Source: Ditylenchus dipsaci
Taxonomy: Eukaryota > Nematoda > Chromadorea > Rhabditida > Anguinidae
DNA length: 64,000 bases
NCBI GenBank assembly: GCA_004194705.1
Contig: SADC01001353.1
Coordinates: 186,001 to 250,000, forward strand
Direction: 5' to 3'
A program made the translations under genes and the position numbers. Within the stretch, counting starts at the first letter, position 1. The number at the start of each line of letters is the position of its first letter. This document shows positions 10,596 through 23,399 of the stretch, in pieces. Under the pieces are notes generated by a model. That model ran no database searches and was not told where the DNA came from. It saw only the letters and a program-made list of their open reading frames with translations.

Positions 10596-11180
10596 CAGTA
10601 CCATTGGCACTAATACAGTGCCAACGCCAAGCACGACTATTGTGAAACGAGCAGAATGAAAATGGCACTAATTCAATGCTAAGCGTGTTTCTACTGCTAA
10701 ATCTTCCCGTCAAGATTCTGAAAAAATCGCTGATTCTGATTCGGCTATTTTGCAAAAGACATACTTTTTTGTACCACTTCGATCCAACCAACCTAGTTTT
10801 GGCGGCTGATACCCTAATTTTTTACTTTAAGATGTAACAAACAGTCATGATGGGGGTGTCCGCATGACACCATCACGACAGCTATATGCCTAGAGCTGAC
10901 AATCTGTCGTAAATATGTGTTAGAGAATTAACCAGATCTAATAAAGATATTGAGCATATCAGGGCTCATCAGCAGCTACTCTCCGTAAAAGAAAGTGCCG
11001 CACCAAAACTTCACCACAACACACATCCACTGAGAATATCGCCGGGCCTGAAGCCCAGCATTCCAAAACTTGATTGAACACTCCGAAGAGGTTCGGCTCC
11101 AATAGAAACCTTTAGGATTTTATATTGACTCGAGTGTCATCAGAACTTTTGACATATAGTTTTTGCTATTCCATATCTTG
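10596..11180. repeat. 5S rDNA spacer, copy C, plus orphan upstream flank
   Basis: 10596-11051 repeats spacer copy A, including the preceding GCACTAATACAGTGCC block. 11063-11175 repeats the flank that lies upstream of the real 5S gene. Where the 5S should start (about 11180) there is unrelated sequence, so this is a 5S unit that has lost its gene. Confidence 0.65.
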
Positions 11181-11774
11181 CTGGGTTAGCGTCAAATCAA
11201 AAGGTTAGAGATTAAACTACTCTTTGGTATATCTACTCAAAGTTCAAGTGATCACACTCTACGAACAACTATGTTCACCGTATTTTCTCTAATACAGAGC
11301 CACACACCTGGTTTGAAATTATTGCTTTGAGAAAAATTTGGTGGTGCCGCTTTATTAGACACGAAATGGTATGTGCTGCTAACCAATACTTTTAGAATAA
11401 TAATCCAATTATTGCAAATTCTATAACCAAACTAGACCAAGTTTGATTATATATTAATTATTGTATTTGGATATTTTGAGAAAAATTATGCACTGCCAAT
11501 AAAGGCAATACTTTTCAAAATTTTCAATTCCACCGCTTATTTGGGCAAAAACATTCAAGTACCTCAAATTTGAGTGAATAAGCTACCTCTCGGGCGAAAA
11601 TGCCCGAAGAGGTATAGGAAGCAGTAATCTTGAAGTGTCAATAGGTGAAAATTTTCAAAGCGCTCAGGTATGGCTGATCGATCGAATTTGCCGATAAGCG
11701 TGTGTTTAGACGTCCATGCAAGTTTGTTGATATATTGGTTGCTTATTACCGGGCAAAGATATTGCTGCTCAGGG

Positions 11775-12235
11775 TACAGCTAATCGAATAAATTGCTCGA
11801 ACATGGATATACAGTGTGTGTCTCGATTTTCGGAATTTTGCTTTCGAAGTTTTAGTTCACTTATTTATATTATAAAGAAAATTTGCTAATATTAAAACTC
11901 TGCATTTCAGCTACAAGATATTACTAACTGAAAACTTTTTCTTCGAGCAAAAAATCAGTGGCTTTCCCAGTGTTGAAATAATGTCAAATCTCGCCTTTAC
12001 TACCACAGTTTCTTCAAAAAATTTCTTTCACTTTTAGGGGACATTCAGTAAATATCTGTATATCATTTTATAAAACCGAATATACCGAAATGTTCTCTAA
12101 AATGTAGGCTTTCGAACCGTACTGACCATTTTTTTATAATATAAATAAGTTAACTAAAACCTCGAAAGCAAAATTCGGAAATTCGAGAACACACCCAGTA
12201 TTTAACTGTTCCAAATTGCTAATACAGTCATGTCC
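11775..12235. repeat. Foldback element upstream of LTR element
   Basis: The arm GAATTTTGCTTTCG with AGTTTTAGTT at 11815-11870 is mirrored at 12140-12190 (AACTAAAACCTCGAAAGC and on). The arms span about 75 nt with a roughly 270-nt AT-rich loop. No coding signal was seen. Confidence 0.6.
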
Positions 12236-12302
12236 GCTGGTAGGGTTGGGTATTCTCCGGAGAAATACTTTCCGGGTAATTACCCGGGTAATTACCATTC
12301 AA

Positions 12303-13181
12303 CAGTAAACAAAATATGTTTTAATACTGGACTTTTATTGGTGCACCCTGGTATGATGGGGACGGGAGAACAATCTGGAGAAACAATACAATTATACAAT
12401 AAGAGACTACTGACTGGAGTTTCTTCGACTGGAGAGATTGTTTCCCGTTCACCCAAGGCAGGCACCAATTGAGAACCAGCTAGTTGAACCTCTTCGTAGA
12501 CGGAGTGGGACGCGAACTGGAGGAGCGAATCGAAACCATACGCAGGGAATCCCGGTGTGCACCATATGCGGACATCACAGGAGAATCAGTCATGCTGGAT
12601 CCAGAAAGAGAAGCAGTAGTGACATCTTCATCCCAATCGCTGGTATCTGAAAATGAGTCCAAGGCTAGGACCAAATCGGTCTCTGAGCCTGGAGTAATAT
12701 CTGGAGAAACTAATAAATCTGGATTGGTCGAGTCATCAGTCACATCGACTGGATGCTCTTTGACTGGAGTAGACTGGATAGAAAAGGTACTGAAGAGCGC
12801 CTGCAGGTTCTTCACCGCAATGGCTAACTCTGGACCTTGTAACTTAGAGGTCGCACTCAAGATGTCCTGAACTGCTGTACTAGAAAGAAGCGGTTATTGT
12901 CTGGGATAGATCCCGTTGAGTGCGCACTGGAGCTTATAGAAGCAAAAATCACTAACCTTTGACATCATAAATATGAGAGCAGCTAACTAACAAAAATCCA
13001 AAATATAATCTTCTGATCTATCGGGATTATTTGTAGTGTCGCCATGTCAAATAAATCTGGACGGGACAAATCGTATTTCAAATTTGCCTTTAAACTGGAT
13101 TATTTAAAGTTGCAATAGGTTTCGTTCGAAACCATTGTCTTAACTGGAAATGCCGTTTGTCAGAACGCAACAATCCTTACA
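12303..13181 (-). repeat. 3' long terminal repeat
   Basis: It begins on the minus strand with TGTAAGGATTGTTGCGTTC and ends ...GTTTACTG. It matches 27937-28806 over most of its length, except about 12770-12950, which is replaced by diverged sequence in the right copy. It contains a minus-strand ORF, described separately. Confidence 0.75.
12480..12860 (-). CDS. ORF inside the terminal repeat, unknown protein
   Basis: A 126-residue frame runs through the repeat and ends STKRFN-stop. Its start region KLQGPELAIAVKNLQALFS is matched by a diverged relic at 10193-10393. The right-hand repeat has the same C-terminal half ending STKRFN (28114-28374) but a different N-terminal segment. The acidic Ser/Asp-rich C-terminal part suggests a soluble or phosphoprotein-like product. 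It is not a known LTR-retroelement domain to my eye. It could be the start of a gag-like frame read from the repeat, or an accessory protein. Conservation argues for real coding; function is unknown. Confidence 0.45.
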   Translation of the reverse strand: MSATSKLQGPELAIAVKNLQALFSTFSIQSTPVKEHPVDVTDDSTNPDLLVSPDITPGSETDLVLALDSFSDTSDWDEDVTTASLSGSSMTDSPVMSAYGAHRDSLRMVSIRSSSSRPTPSTKRFN

Positions 13182-14135
13182 CAACCACTCTAGCCGCTGG
13201 TGACCCACCCTAGCGGTACGTTATATAGAGATACCTTAGAACGGAAGTAGTATTAGATTTATATCGATAGCTGTACGTTATGGCGAGTGTACCCTGGGTC
13301 AAAGTGAATATGTCCACTGGATGACCTGAATTCGAGTAAACCAATAATTCTTAGGGAAAGTCATCTAAAAGACGTGCTGTTGCTAATACCAAAATGCCAA
13401 CTCCACCTACCCAGGTCCCAAAATCCAGAATTTTTTTTACTGAATATATATCTATGAGAGCTATTCATTTTCTCGGGATCGACCCTAGAGTACGTTAGGA
13501 CTGATTTTTAAGACTGATTTTTCCTTAAATTAGATAAGATTATTCACAGCCAGGGATCAAATCTTGTGAAAATCTAGCATGAATTCTGCTCAACAGCAAA
13601 AAAAACTTGAATTTTCGACAGCAGAACGAGCAGATGATCAGTCAGCTATTTGTCTTATTATGAGACTATCACCCTCTCTAATGAACGCGCCGCTCTTATG
13701 AAAGCGCCCCCTGGAGACCATCCAAAATATGAATTAGAAGTTTTTTTTAACGGAAAAATTATGAAAAATTTGCATATCACCCCAGGATTGCTTAAGCGCC
13801 GGCAAACCTGCGCCCCGTTTGGGCTGAGCGCCGGTGCTTGGTAAATGTATGTAAATGTATATTTTTCTTTCTGTTATTAGTAATTCTTGCTGCCATTTTA
13901 TTACATTGTTGAAATTGTTTACTACAATTTTCAACAATGTAATAAAATTGTAATAAAATTGTACAATGTAATAAAATAAATTAATAAGTAATAAAATTTC
14001 TGATACAGTCGAGTCATGTCCGCTAGCGACCCACCCCAACAGTACGTTATATAGAGATACCTTAGAACGGAAGTAGTATTAGATTTATATCGATAGCTGT
14101 ACGTTATGGCGAGTGTACCTGGGTCAAGTGAATAA
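13182..14135. repeat. Insertion with flanking direct repeats splitting the left LTR
   Basis: A block of about 110 bp (CGACCCACCC, then TACGTTATATAGAGATACC, then ATCGATAGCTGTACGTTATG) occurs at about 13196-13312 and again at 14024-14128. It encloses about 710 bp with no recognised gene. The segment separates the full left LTR from a partial LTR (14136-14539). It looks like a duplication or nested insertion event. Confidence 0.55.
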
Positions 14136-14539
14136 GATAGAAAAGGTACTGAAGAGCGCCTGCAGGTTCTTCACCGCATGGCAACTCTGGACCTGTAACT
14201 TAGAGGTCCGCACTCAAATGTCCTGAACTGCTGTACTAGAAGAAGCGGCTTATTGTCTGGGATAGATCCCGTTGAGTGCGCACTGGAGCTTATAGAAGCA
14301 AAATCACTAACCTTTGACATCATAAATATGAGAGCAGCTAACTAACAAAAATCCAAAATATAATCTTCTGATCTATCGGGATTATTTTGTAGTGTCGCCA
14401 TGTCAAATTAAATCTGGACGGGACAAATCGTATTTCAAATTTGCCTTTAAACTGGATTATTTAAAGTTGCAATAGGTTTCGTTCGAAACCTATTGTCTTA
14501 ACTGGAAACGCCGTTCGTCAGAACGCAACAATCCTTACA
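14136..14539 (-). repeat. Partial third LTR copy
   Basis: It repeats about 12776-13181 almost base for base (AAAAGGTACTGAAGAGCGCC to CGCAACAATCCTTACA). It abuts the element's internal region at 14540, so it is the original 3' LTR boundary; the full LTR further left sits beyond the inserted segment. Confidence 0.7.
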
Positions 14540-17500
14540 CCTATTACCAGCCACCAGGTTCGCCCCCGAACCGGCAACCAGCAAATATCGAAGTATATTT
14601 TGCAACAATCCTTATACCAGGAACGCCAACAGCCACCAACGACTGCTTCCTAGATTGTTGCCTGGATTGAGCCCAGGATATCCCAAGCTTGAATGACTAG
14701 ACGAGAGACACTAAAGACCTATATATAGGGCCCAGTACGATCCCACTGCGCACGGTGCAATCGTATACGACTACCAACAACGACTGGAACCTCAATTTTA
14801 AATAAATTTTCTGACTCTACCGTAACGTGCGGTAGCCTTCCACCCTAAGTGTCAGCACCAGCAGGTTAAGCACACCGTACAAGCTTTTTCTGGAGATTCC
14901 GGATTTAGGGTTTGCCTATCACCCTCGCCACCGGAGGCCCTCTGGATAAAACAAGACTGGAACATCTACTTGTGTTCCCTACACCTCGCCACAGATGTAC
15001 ATCTGTGACTAAGACTGGACTAGTATTGACCAATTGTTCGCAACTATTACCGGTAACCTACACGAGATCTGGGATAAAACTAGAAAACTGAAACATCCAC
15101 GGGAAATTAAATAATTAACTACCCCTTAACACTTTAACCTACTTTATCAGAGCAAAAGTGGATGCATGCGTCTCTTTTGTGTCCCACTGGATCTTTCACA
15201 AACAAGTGTAAATTCCCACTAACCTGGCATCACAGTCTTTAAGAAGGGATCTCGGGATTGACTGGAGCTTCGGCTTGCCTTGACCACAGAGACTGGAGAG
15301 AGATGGAGAGAGATGCTTCCATTTGGCACAGACTGATTGAAGACTGGAGCATTGCTGGCACTTGTGCTGCATTGAGATTGAGCTGGTGAGCCTTCCACAG
15401 AGAGACGATTTGATTGGAACATCTGATTACCTGACCGGACCCCTGGCCTTCGTTTTAGCGGTTCTGGAGTACCCCCCCCCCCCAATTGCGAAGACGGAGC
15501 ACTTTTGGGCAACGAGTTCGATGCTGGAGCTAAACTGATTAATTGCCTTTTTAATTCTTTTCAAGTCGATCGAGCCAGATATCTGGCTCGACCGCTTCTA
15601 CGGCTCCAGATATTTAATGTCTCTTTTCTTTCGCTCATCATTCGGTTCCTCCATGCCTCAAGGCAATAACTACCTAAGAACATGGAACGCACCAACCCTC
15701 AGGTTGAGCGCCCAAAACCCGCATAGATCGCGGCTTTCTGGACACTCTGTGTCTGGACCTTTGATTAACTGGAACTGCGTCTAGGTAAACCTGGCTGACG
15801 CCTATGCAACTGGAGTTTTTACTGGATTAGTTCTGGAATTTACAAAGGTACAATCTGGATTAAACTGGATGAGAACTGGAGTAAAGACTGGATTTTTTGC
15901 GTAAAATATGGTACTATTGACCAACATTTTCTATAACTGGAACATGCTCATTTAGCATTTACCTCATTAATGTCCATTGGGCTCTTGTTTGAACACGAAC
16001 GAACTGGAACAGTACCATCATAATCGGTAGCAATCGAAACAAATCCGCTATTAGCGATTGCTCTTCAAACTGGATCATCCGATCTGCTGAACGAGTAACG
16101 CTAGCGTTCTCTGTAACAACTGCAGTACAGGCACGAATATATTCGGCACCTTTGACTGGAGCACTAAACTTAGAAATGGCATTCAAGTAACTGGCAAATG
16201 GATACTTGTCATGCTGGCCAAGTGATTCATATCGCAATTATGAAAAGCCCATGAGTTGCATGGCACAACACATGATTAACTGGACGATTTGTTCGCGCAA
16301 TATCGAACAAGTTAACTGGAACCTCGGTAGCAGGAGTTCGAGAAGTCACGAACACACAACAACTGGAGAACGTTTAGCTGGAAGTTCGCCATGCCACAAA
16401 CTGTGACTGAGCACTCTGTATTAGTTTCTGGGGTTTTTCCTTCAAGTACAAAATCATCGCAAGTATAGCACTGCGACACAAACTGGAACGTCTTTACCAA
16501 GACCATTAAGAACTAACAACTTGGTGAGATCAACAGCTAGTGTTGCTGACCCTTGTTGACAATAGTTTCTGCGAGGACAGTAGACTGTAAATCAAAGAAT
16601 GAAGGAGTGTTACCGGACACCCCAACTAGCAACTGGAAAACTTTTGTACTAGTAAATCAAACTTGTCGACTCACTTCGCATCTGGAAATCGAACCATAAA
16701 AAATGATCTGAAATAAGCTGCCCCATTGGATTGAATGAGCCACATAACTGGATGTAAACGTAGTAGGCTGAGTAATTTCAACTCTGGCCAAAGAAATACT
16801 GGCTAAGGACTTTAGTCCAAACCTTCTAAATCTGGAACTCGAATAAAGATTGACTTTGGTCTAATGACTTAGTGTCACTGGCTACGATCAAATTGATGTA
16901 GCGGATCACACCTAGACTTAATACACAAAGGCTGGAAAGAGACATATCGCCCGCATTGTCAATACAATGTGAGTCACATTCTGGATGATTTCTGGAAGTG
17001 ATTTCAGCAATAGCTGTAGTTGTCACGCTAACGCGCAACTTAGAAAACTGGATTTATTTCTGGAGAATGCCTGACCTATCAATTAAATTCTGAGGATGTA
17101 CATCCATCAGTTTGACAAACTGGAGAAATCTTCCTTAACTATCGGAGTCAAAAGTACTTCTGACTTCTCTTTCTGGAGTATCGCTCATGCTTGCTGAGCA
17201 ACCGTTTGACATGCGAGTATACCCCTATCAAGGTATTCACGGCCATCTAGAGAAGCCGTAGAGATCTGGATTCAAACCATTAAAAATTTCTTGTAGTCTA
17301 GATCGACAAATGCCGAGCTATTCTCAAGTAAATCCCTGGAGCGTCTTCCGAAACTGACATATGCCCGATTATTCGGCACAACAGAGAATCTTACTAAGAT
17401 CACGTATAATCTAGAATATCTAGTCCCTCGTATAATCTAGTCCCTCCATGGCAAGACACAACGTTTGTGTTTTCCCGTACCTGGACCACTATCTAAAATA

Positions 17501-20500
17501 CAACAGGATGTTCGTCAAGCAGAATCTTCTGCATAAACGCTTCCTGGACATCATCTAGATTTTCTTTGAACTGGAGGATAACATTATTGACACGGTCACT
17601 GGTGACCATATCTTGATCTAGAACATAATGATCGAGGCGTTCTTTTTGAACTTTCTCCTCTGTATCTGGAACTGCATACAATGAATCCACATTATGCAAA
17701 ACACAATTAATGAACGAGTCACGTGACTGTTCAGCAAACTGGACCTTCTGCCTATATGATCTGCCTCGACTGCCAACGGGTTCAGTCCCGTCGGTAAAAT
17801 CGGTGAAGACAAATATAAGTCTTTGCGAACCTGTAAGTCTTTAGACCACAGTTCTTCATCACTGGATGCAAAATCTCAACGAGTAGTCGGCAGGCCGACC
17901 TATACACTCTAAAATCCTGGAGATAATTAGATCTGGAAACGGCACGATCAATGTTGATCGAGACCTATAATACTGGAGCCTATCATCAGCCCTATCGGCC
18001 GAAGCATAACTAATTTAACCACTGGACTTTGCTGAACTTCAGACCAGTCCTCGATTTCTGGGTTATCCCTAATAAGATCAGAGAGAATTCCCTCTGGAGC
18101 TTCAGAAATTGGTTTATTTTTGGATACATCCACCATCGGTTATCCTCATCAACTGGAACTTCTTTCTCAACATCCAATTGGATATTTTCAATAGCTGGAA
18201 CTTCCTTATCCTTAACTTCTTTATCTTTGTCCGATTTGGACGCAGATGTCGAACTGGAGCTAGAATTAGACTAGAAGACCTAGAAGTAGACCTAGAAGTA
18301 GAAGGAGTATACTCCGGATCCTTAGGACTAGAAATCGGATGGTTTCATGGTAATTAAAGCGTTTCGCTTCAATGGTTACCATTCTACCTTCCACATAGAA
18401 AATTTTGGTGATCAGAAGATCAACCATAACCTGGAACTTATCATCCGGTCCTTTGACACACAAAGAAACACTTTTGCCTGGAGCGAACATTCCCATCTTG
18501 AACGTTCCCTGAGAAGGTCAAGACCTTCGTCTGTAATCTGGAGAACATATAGTGATGAGACTTGAAACTCTTGAGCTCAACTCTCGTACTGGCTAGAAAT
18601 CTGGATAAATTAATTTCGGCTATCTCTAATGCTGTTGCGGCATTAGTGATGTCGATGAAAGTCTGGAACATAGTTTCCATCGCGCATTTGCGAATGTATC
18701 TGTACAACTGGAAATTCGATTAGCCATGCGTCCAAAAGTCTGATTCGGACGACGAATGGCAATCAAGAATGATGACTGGTCATATTCTGTAGAAACTGGA
18801 AGTTGATTAATGTTGGTTGCAAGCAAATTCAACAACTGGAAATGAGTGTGCGGCTTTGTTCTGGTAAATTTGCCATAACAAGTTCGAACCGTTCTGGAGG
18901 CTTAGTAAAATCTGAGAAAATTTTCGTTCAGGGCGGGACATCCCTCCTGAAAATCTCTGGAAAATATATTACTGACAAGACTGCTTGCCATCTATGGTGC
19001 TAACACTGGAACTAGTAACAATAGCGAATTGGGTACCGATCGCTTATTGTGACTTGGCGGATGGTAGCCACCGCGAGCACTAGATGCAAAAATCTTTTTC
19101 GTATCTGGATCGACACAGTCCCTAAGATCTGTGTCCCAATATTGAGAAGGCAACGAACGGTTGTCTGGACGGATATTGGAGCAGTCACTATCACCGAAAC
19201 AATATCGCGATGAAATACTGGATCGGCGGGCTGACTAATGGAAATTGTGTTCACATTTCCAAAGAAAACAAGAAGCGGAGCATGATTTACGGCATGCCGA
19301 TTCATCAATACACCTATGGCGTATGATAAGCCGCGTCCATGATCTGGTAGTCGGCACGTCTGAAGGAATAGTATGAGCTTGCCCAAGTCTATTCGTCACC
19401 CATTTTGGCTGGATTCTGATTTCTGAAAAAGCAATTCCCGTAGGAATGACAATCCTATTAGTAAACTGAGGTAGACCCCTATTTACATTACTGGACGTCG
19501 AGCGGGAACAAAATCACGAGCTGCTGTGGAGGCTAAAGTCGCCGCAGCACCTCTTGAAGTATGAACAACTGGATTTGTGCGAGCTACAGCAATTTGCCTG
19601 CTCTGAGTAACTGGATTTCGCGATCCTCTGGAAGTACGACTGGTCGTATAGTCCATCGGAGTAACACTGACCCTGTCGAGCAAGAGGATTACCTGTCTCG
19701 AGAACTGGAGTTAAAGTCAAAATGGATTGTTAGCAAAACTGCTTCCAATCGAACTGGACCTGAATATTAGTAGACTTCGATTAATCGATGCTGAGAACTG
19801 GAGAAGCATTAATTATTTGTTGATTCTGACGAGCTATTTGCTGCAAAATCGCATTTTAATCTGGATAGTAACTGGAGCAGAACGTAAATGTCCATCGGAT
19901 TAACATTCGAATGGAACCTTGTCGAACAGGGAGGATCTACCCGTCTCGAGCACTGGAGGCAAAAGCTGAAAATGAATTAGTAGCAAAGTTGCTACCCAAT
20001 CGAACTGACCATAAATATTTTGCATGTCGCGGAACCGATGCCTGGAACTTGGAAAACGCGTCAATAATTGCTGATTCTGACAGCAATTGCTGCAAAATCG
20101 CATTTGGATCTGGATATTAGCTGGAGCGGAACAATTAAAGGATTATACGCTGGAGGTTATAATTCTGAACTGAAACTTTGGTGATCATTTGACTCATAGC
20201 CAACATTTCTGAGACTTCTTCACGAGTGAAGTTTGCTTTTCCTCAATAGGTCTAGCCATCTGGAAACTTTGGCCTCCCTGCCACGAACTAGCAAACGGAG
20301 CAGAGACTGCTGAGCGTTATAACTGGATAATTCTTTGGAAAATGCTCAGCTGAGCCGACAAAACTGGATCACTACCGACAAATTGTCTTCGTAGACACAT
20401 CTGGATAATCTGTCTGCTGTTCAGCATCAGAAACAATGGACCACGCCGAGTCTGGATCAAGACCGGAGGATACTGACAATGCGGCTCGTGGACTGGCACT

Positions 20501-20640
20501 CACCGACGAAACTGGAGAATTCAGAAAGTTACCTTTGTAGGACGATCCTTGCTGGAACTTCAACATTTTTCTCACGTTGCCGGACATCTTTTTGCGGAGA
20601 GCGAGAGACGAGAAAGCTGGAAAGAAAAGAAACGTAAACA
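14540..20640 (-). pseudogene. Post-integrase coding region of the LTR element, unknown function
   Basis: This is about 6 kb downstream of integrase with many coding-like fragments on the minus strand, all in broken frames. The first fragment starts with a Met at about 20586 (MSGNVRKMLKFQQ). Later pieces include an acidic helical stretch near 17493-17699 and a Cys-rich piece near 16312-16506 with CYTCDD and CSVTVCG. Position after integrase is where gypsy elements carry an env or an accessory gene. I see no convincing signal peptide or membrane anchor and cannot name it. About 240 bp are tandemly duplicated at 19640-20130. The CTGGA motif is as dense here as in gag and pol. Confidence 0.45.
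19640..20130. repeat. Internal tandem duplication in the LTR element
   Basis: Two diverged copies of about 240 bp (19640-19880, 19895-20130) share the order GTCCATCGGA/TAACATTCGAATGG, CTGTCTCGAG / CCGTCTCGAG, AATCGAACTGGACC / AATCGAACTGACC and GCTGCAAAATCGCATTT. Both still carry CTGGA words at mostly different places. Confidence 0.55.
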
Positions 20641-21689
20641 CCACTCTCTACACTACACACGACAAAGACCGACAACAACGTGAAAAATCTAAGAGAAGTG
20701 TTACAGACACAACTCAACACTGGAACGTCACATACAACAACTAATTAGACTAACAATGAATTTGCATTGATTTCAAAGACAACTTATTGCGCCTAATTTT
20801 AAAATATTTAATTTATTCACAAGACTAAATAAGGACAGGCCTTCGATTTCGAAGATTCTTCCTACTGGAACTTCAAGATATGCATTTCCACATCGTATTC
20901 GGACTGGTAACTAGTGAAATTTGTCAATAACAGCCCAAGATTTCTCGGAACTGGAAGAATTGGAGATTTGTATAAAAAGTCGAAGTGCTCGACTATTCAT
21001 AACCTGTTCCTCCCTAATTTACTATCTGGATTTCCAGTAGTTTTTGTGCTGGAACTGTACTATACAGTACTTCCGGACGATTTATCGTTTTACGGAGACT
21101 TTGCCTAGTAGCATTATCAACCGACTGGAACGTCCTTTTTCTTTTCACCTTTAGCTTTAGGTAACACTGGATCAGCAGTTGATTTATCCACTGTTTCCTC
21201 TGGAACATCAACTTGACCCTGAACTGGAACATTATCGTTAATATAACCATTTGGCATACTATCATCTGGATCACAACACTGGATGGAACCGTTTAATTCG
21301 ATCCTATGAACCTTAATTGGTTCACGTTCTGGAACTTCACAATTATTGAGAAAGACATTTTGCCCCTCAAACTTCTGGATTCTATAAAGACCTTTCCATC
21401 CATATGGAACTTATAAGATTCTTCTATAGAATGGGATGGTTCCTAAGTAATACCAGCTCTCCGACTTGGAGATCTGAAAGTCTGGATTTCTTATCATACT
21501 GGAGCTTGAACTGTTGACAGTTCTCCTCGGAAGTGGCTATAGCCGCTTTCCATGCAATCTGGAGCGTCTGTACATGATCAGACCTAAACTTACTGATATC
21601 AGTGTCAACAAATATTTCCCGCCTAGGCTGGAGAATATTGTCGATTATAATCTGGGTTGCCTACCGAACATAAGAAGAAGGTGTTTCCC

Positions 21690-22340
21690 CTGTCGTTTGG
21701 TGATATACTAGTATTATACGCAAACGTTACAGCTGGTAACATCTCATCAAAATTCTACCTGAGCATGCGCGAAATTTCGCCATGATATTCTGGAACGTCC
21801 TAAATGACCTCTCGGTTGCCACATTACCAGCTGAATGATAAGGTGTCGTAAAACCTTTTCAGTACCAGTAGACTGATAATTCCTGAAAAAGTTTCACTAG
21901 TAAAAGAAGTGGCATTGTCCGTGATGATTTCTTCCGGAGTACCGTAAACTAAGATGCAGTGCTTAATATAGCATTCTGCTAATGTTTGGATTTGGCATCG
22001 GGCACTGGTACCGAAATAATATACTTCGTAAACCAGCACACAATGTTCATTATATGACAATTGCTATTTTTAGTAACTGGAAATGGACCACACAGGTCGA
22101 TACCTATTTGCGAATGTCCTGACATTATGCACATACTGGTGGAATTCGGAGACTTGCTCGGCGTTTTTGCTGGCACACTAAACATTCTTTACACCATCTA
22201 GAAGATCTGCTAGCATCCCTTTCCAAAAGTAACCACTAGATTTTGCGATAGTTTTCTTTAGGACTACCGTGACTCCACCAAGGTCGGAATCATGAAACTG
22301 GACAAAAAGTTCCTTACGCATGCTTATCGGAACACACCAT
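21690..22340 (-). pseudogene. Integrase domain of the LTR element
   Basis: The zinc-binding end shows WCKECLVCQQKR near 22160-22205. The catalytic core shows HSQIGIDLCGPFP near 22090-22125 (first Asp) and GTPEEIITDNATSF near 21900-21950 (second Asp, usually TDNG or TDNA in gypsy elements). The final Glu region was not located with confidence. The frame breaks at least once between these motifs. The domain would insert the cDNA into the host genome; as read it cannot be made whole. Confidence 0.75.
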
Positions 22341-22599
22341 CTCGTATGCTGGAACTGCGTACTTTCTGTACCAAAACGTCTCTACTATGTCACACCGTTC
22401 GGCGTACCATAGGACAACACCCAACGCAATCGAATCATCTGGAACTTCCTTAGATTCTAGAAACGTCTGACTGGACCTAATTCTGGACAATCTTTCTGTA
22501 GTTGCGATATCGCACCACCTTGTATAAATCTGGTTTTAGCCGGAGCTATAGCATTGCAAGAAGCTACGCTATGTTTTCTGGACTTCTTCATCAAAGTAA

Positions 22600-23345
22600 T
22601 AATTATCTGGATCGTACTCAGAATGAAGATCTTTATCTTGATAGACTAGACCAAGTGTAGACACGATGATCTGTCAAATCTTCTATCTCTGGAACATCAT
22701 CAACATTAACATCTTCTTGGACCGCACGCGACAGAGCGTCACTAGCGTATGTCTGGAACCTTTAACATACTCTATAGAGATGTTGTACGACTGGAGTTCG
22801 GACCACCAACGAGAAGGTTTGCATTTTCATCTTTCTTTTTCATCAGGAAGCGTCAACGGTTATGATCCGTACGGATCCTAATTACAACTGAGAGAACATA
22901 AATATAAGGTTTGAAAGTTCGGAGGAGTGAACTATAGCTACTGACTTTTTTGAGTGGTAGACCACTTTCTTTCACTAGAATTTAAAGTTTTACTCGTATA
23001 GGCTATAGCCTGAACGCCTTGTTTTGGGCCGTTCAACTCCTGGAGCAACGCACCACCTAGCCGACATCGGAAGCGTCGGTGTCATTATAAATTCCTTATT
23101 ATAATCTGGAAAAGCTAGACAGAGCACTTAAGCTGCTCGAATGCTTCCTGCTGTTCTGGGCCCCAGAAAAATGTAGTATTTTTTTTGATAATCTGGATAA
23201 TGGTTCCATTACAGTCGAACAATTCGGTATGAATCGCCGAAAGAATGCAACCATACTACCAAAAACGGCGCGAAGTTCCGCTATTAACTGGAGCTGGAAA
23301 ATCAAAATGGGACGAAAATTATTTTGCAACTGGAGAATAGCCATC
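22600..23345 (-). pseudogene. RT connection and RNase H region of the LTR element
   Basis: The frame at 23099-23344 contains FRRFIPNCSTVMEPLSRL, the standard gypsy stretch joining RT to RNase H. RNase H should follow to about 22600; only scattered coding-like fragments are visible, with several frame breaks. Catalytic acidic residues could not be assigned securely. Confidence 0.6.
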
Positions 23346-23399
23346 TTTTTCTAATTTCATGGCTAATTTTCTAATTTCTAATACATTTTTCTAAAAACT

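Noticed and set aside
12484..12870. 128-codon plus-strand frame antisense to the LTR ORF
   Set aside because: It mirrors the minus-strand frame, whose amino-acid conservation with 10193-10393 shows which strand codes.
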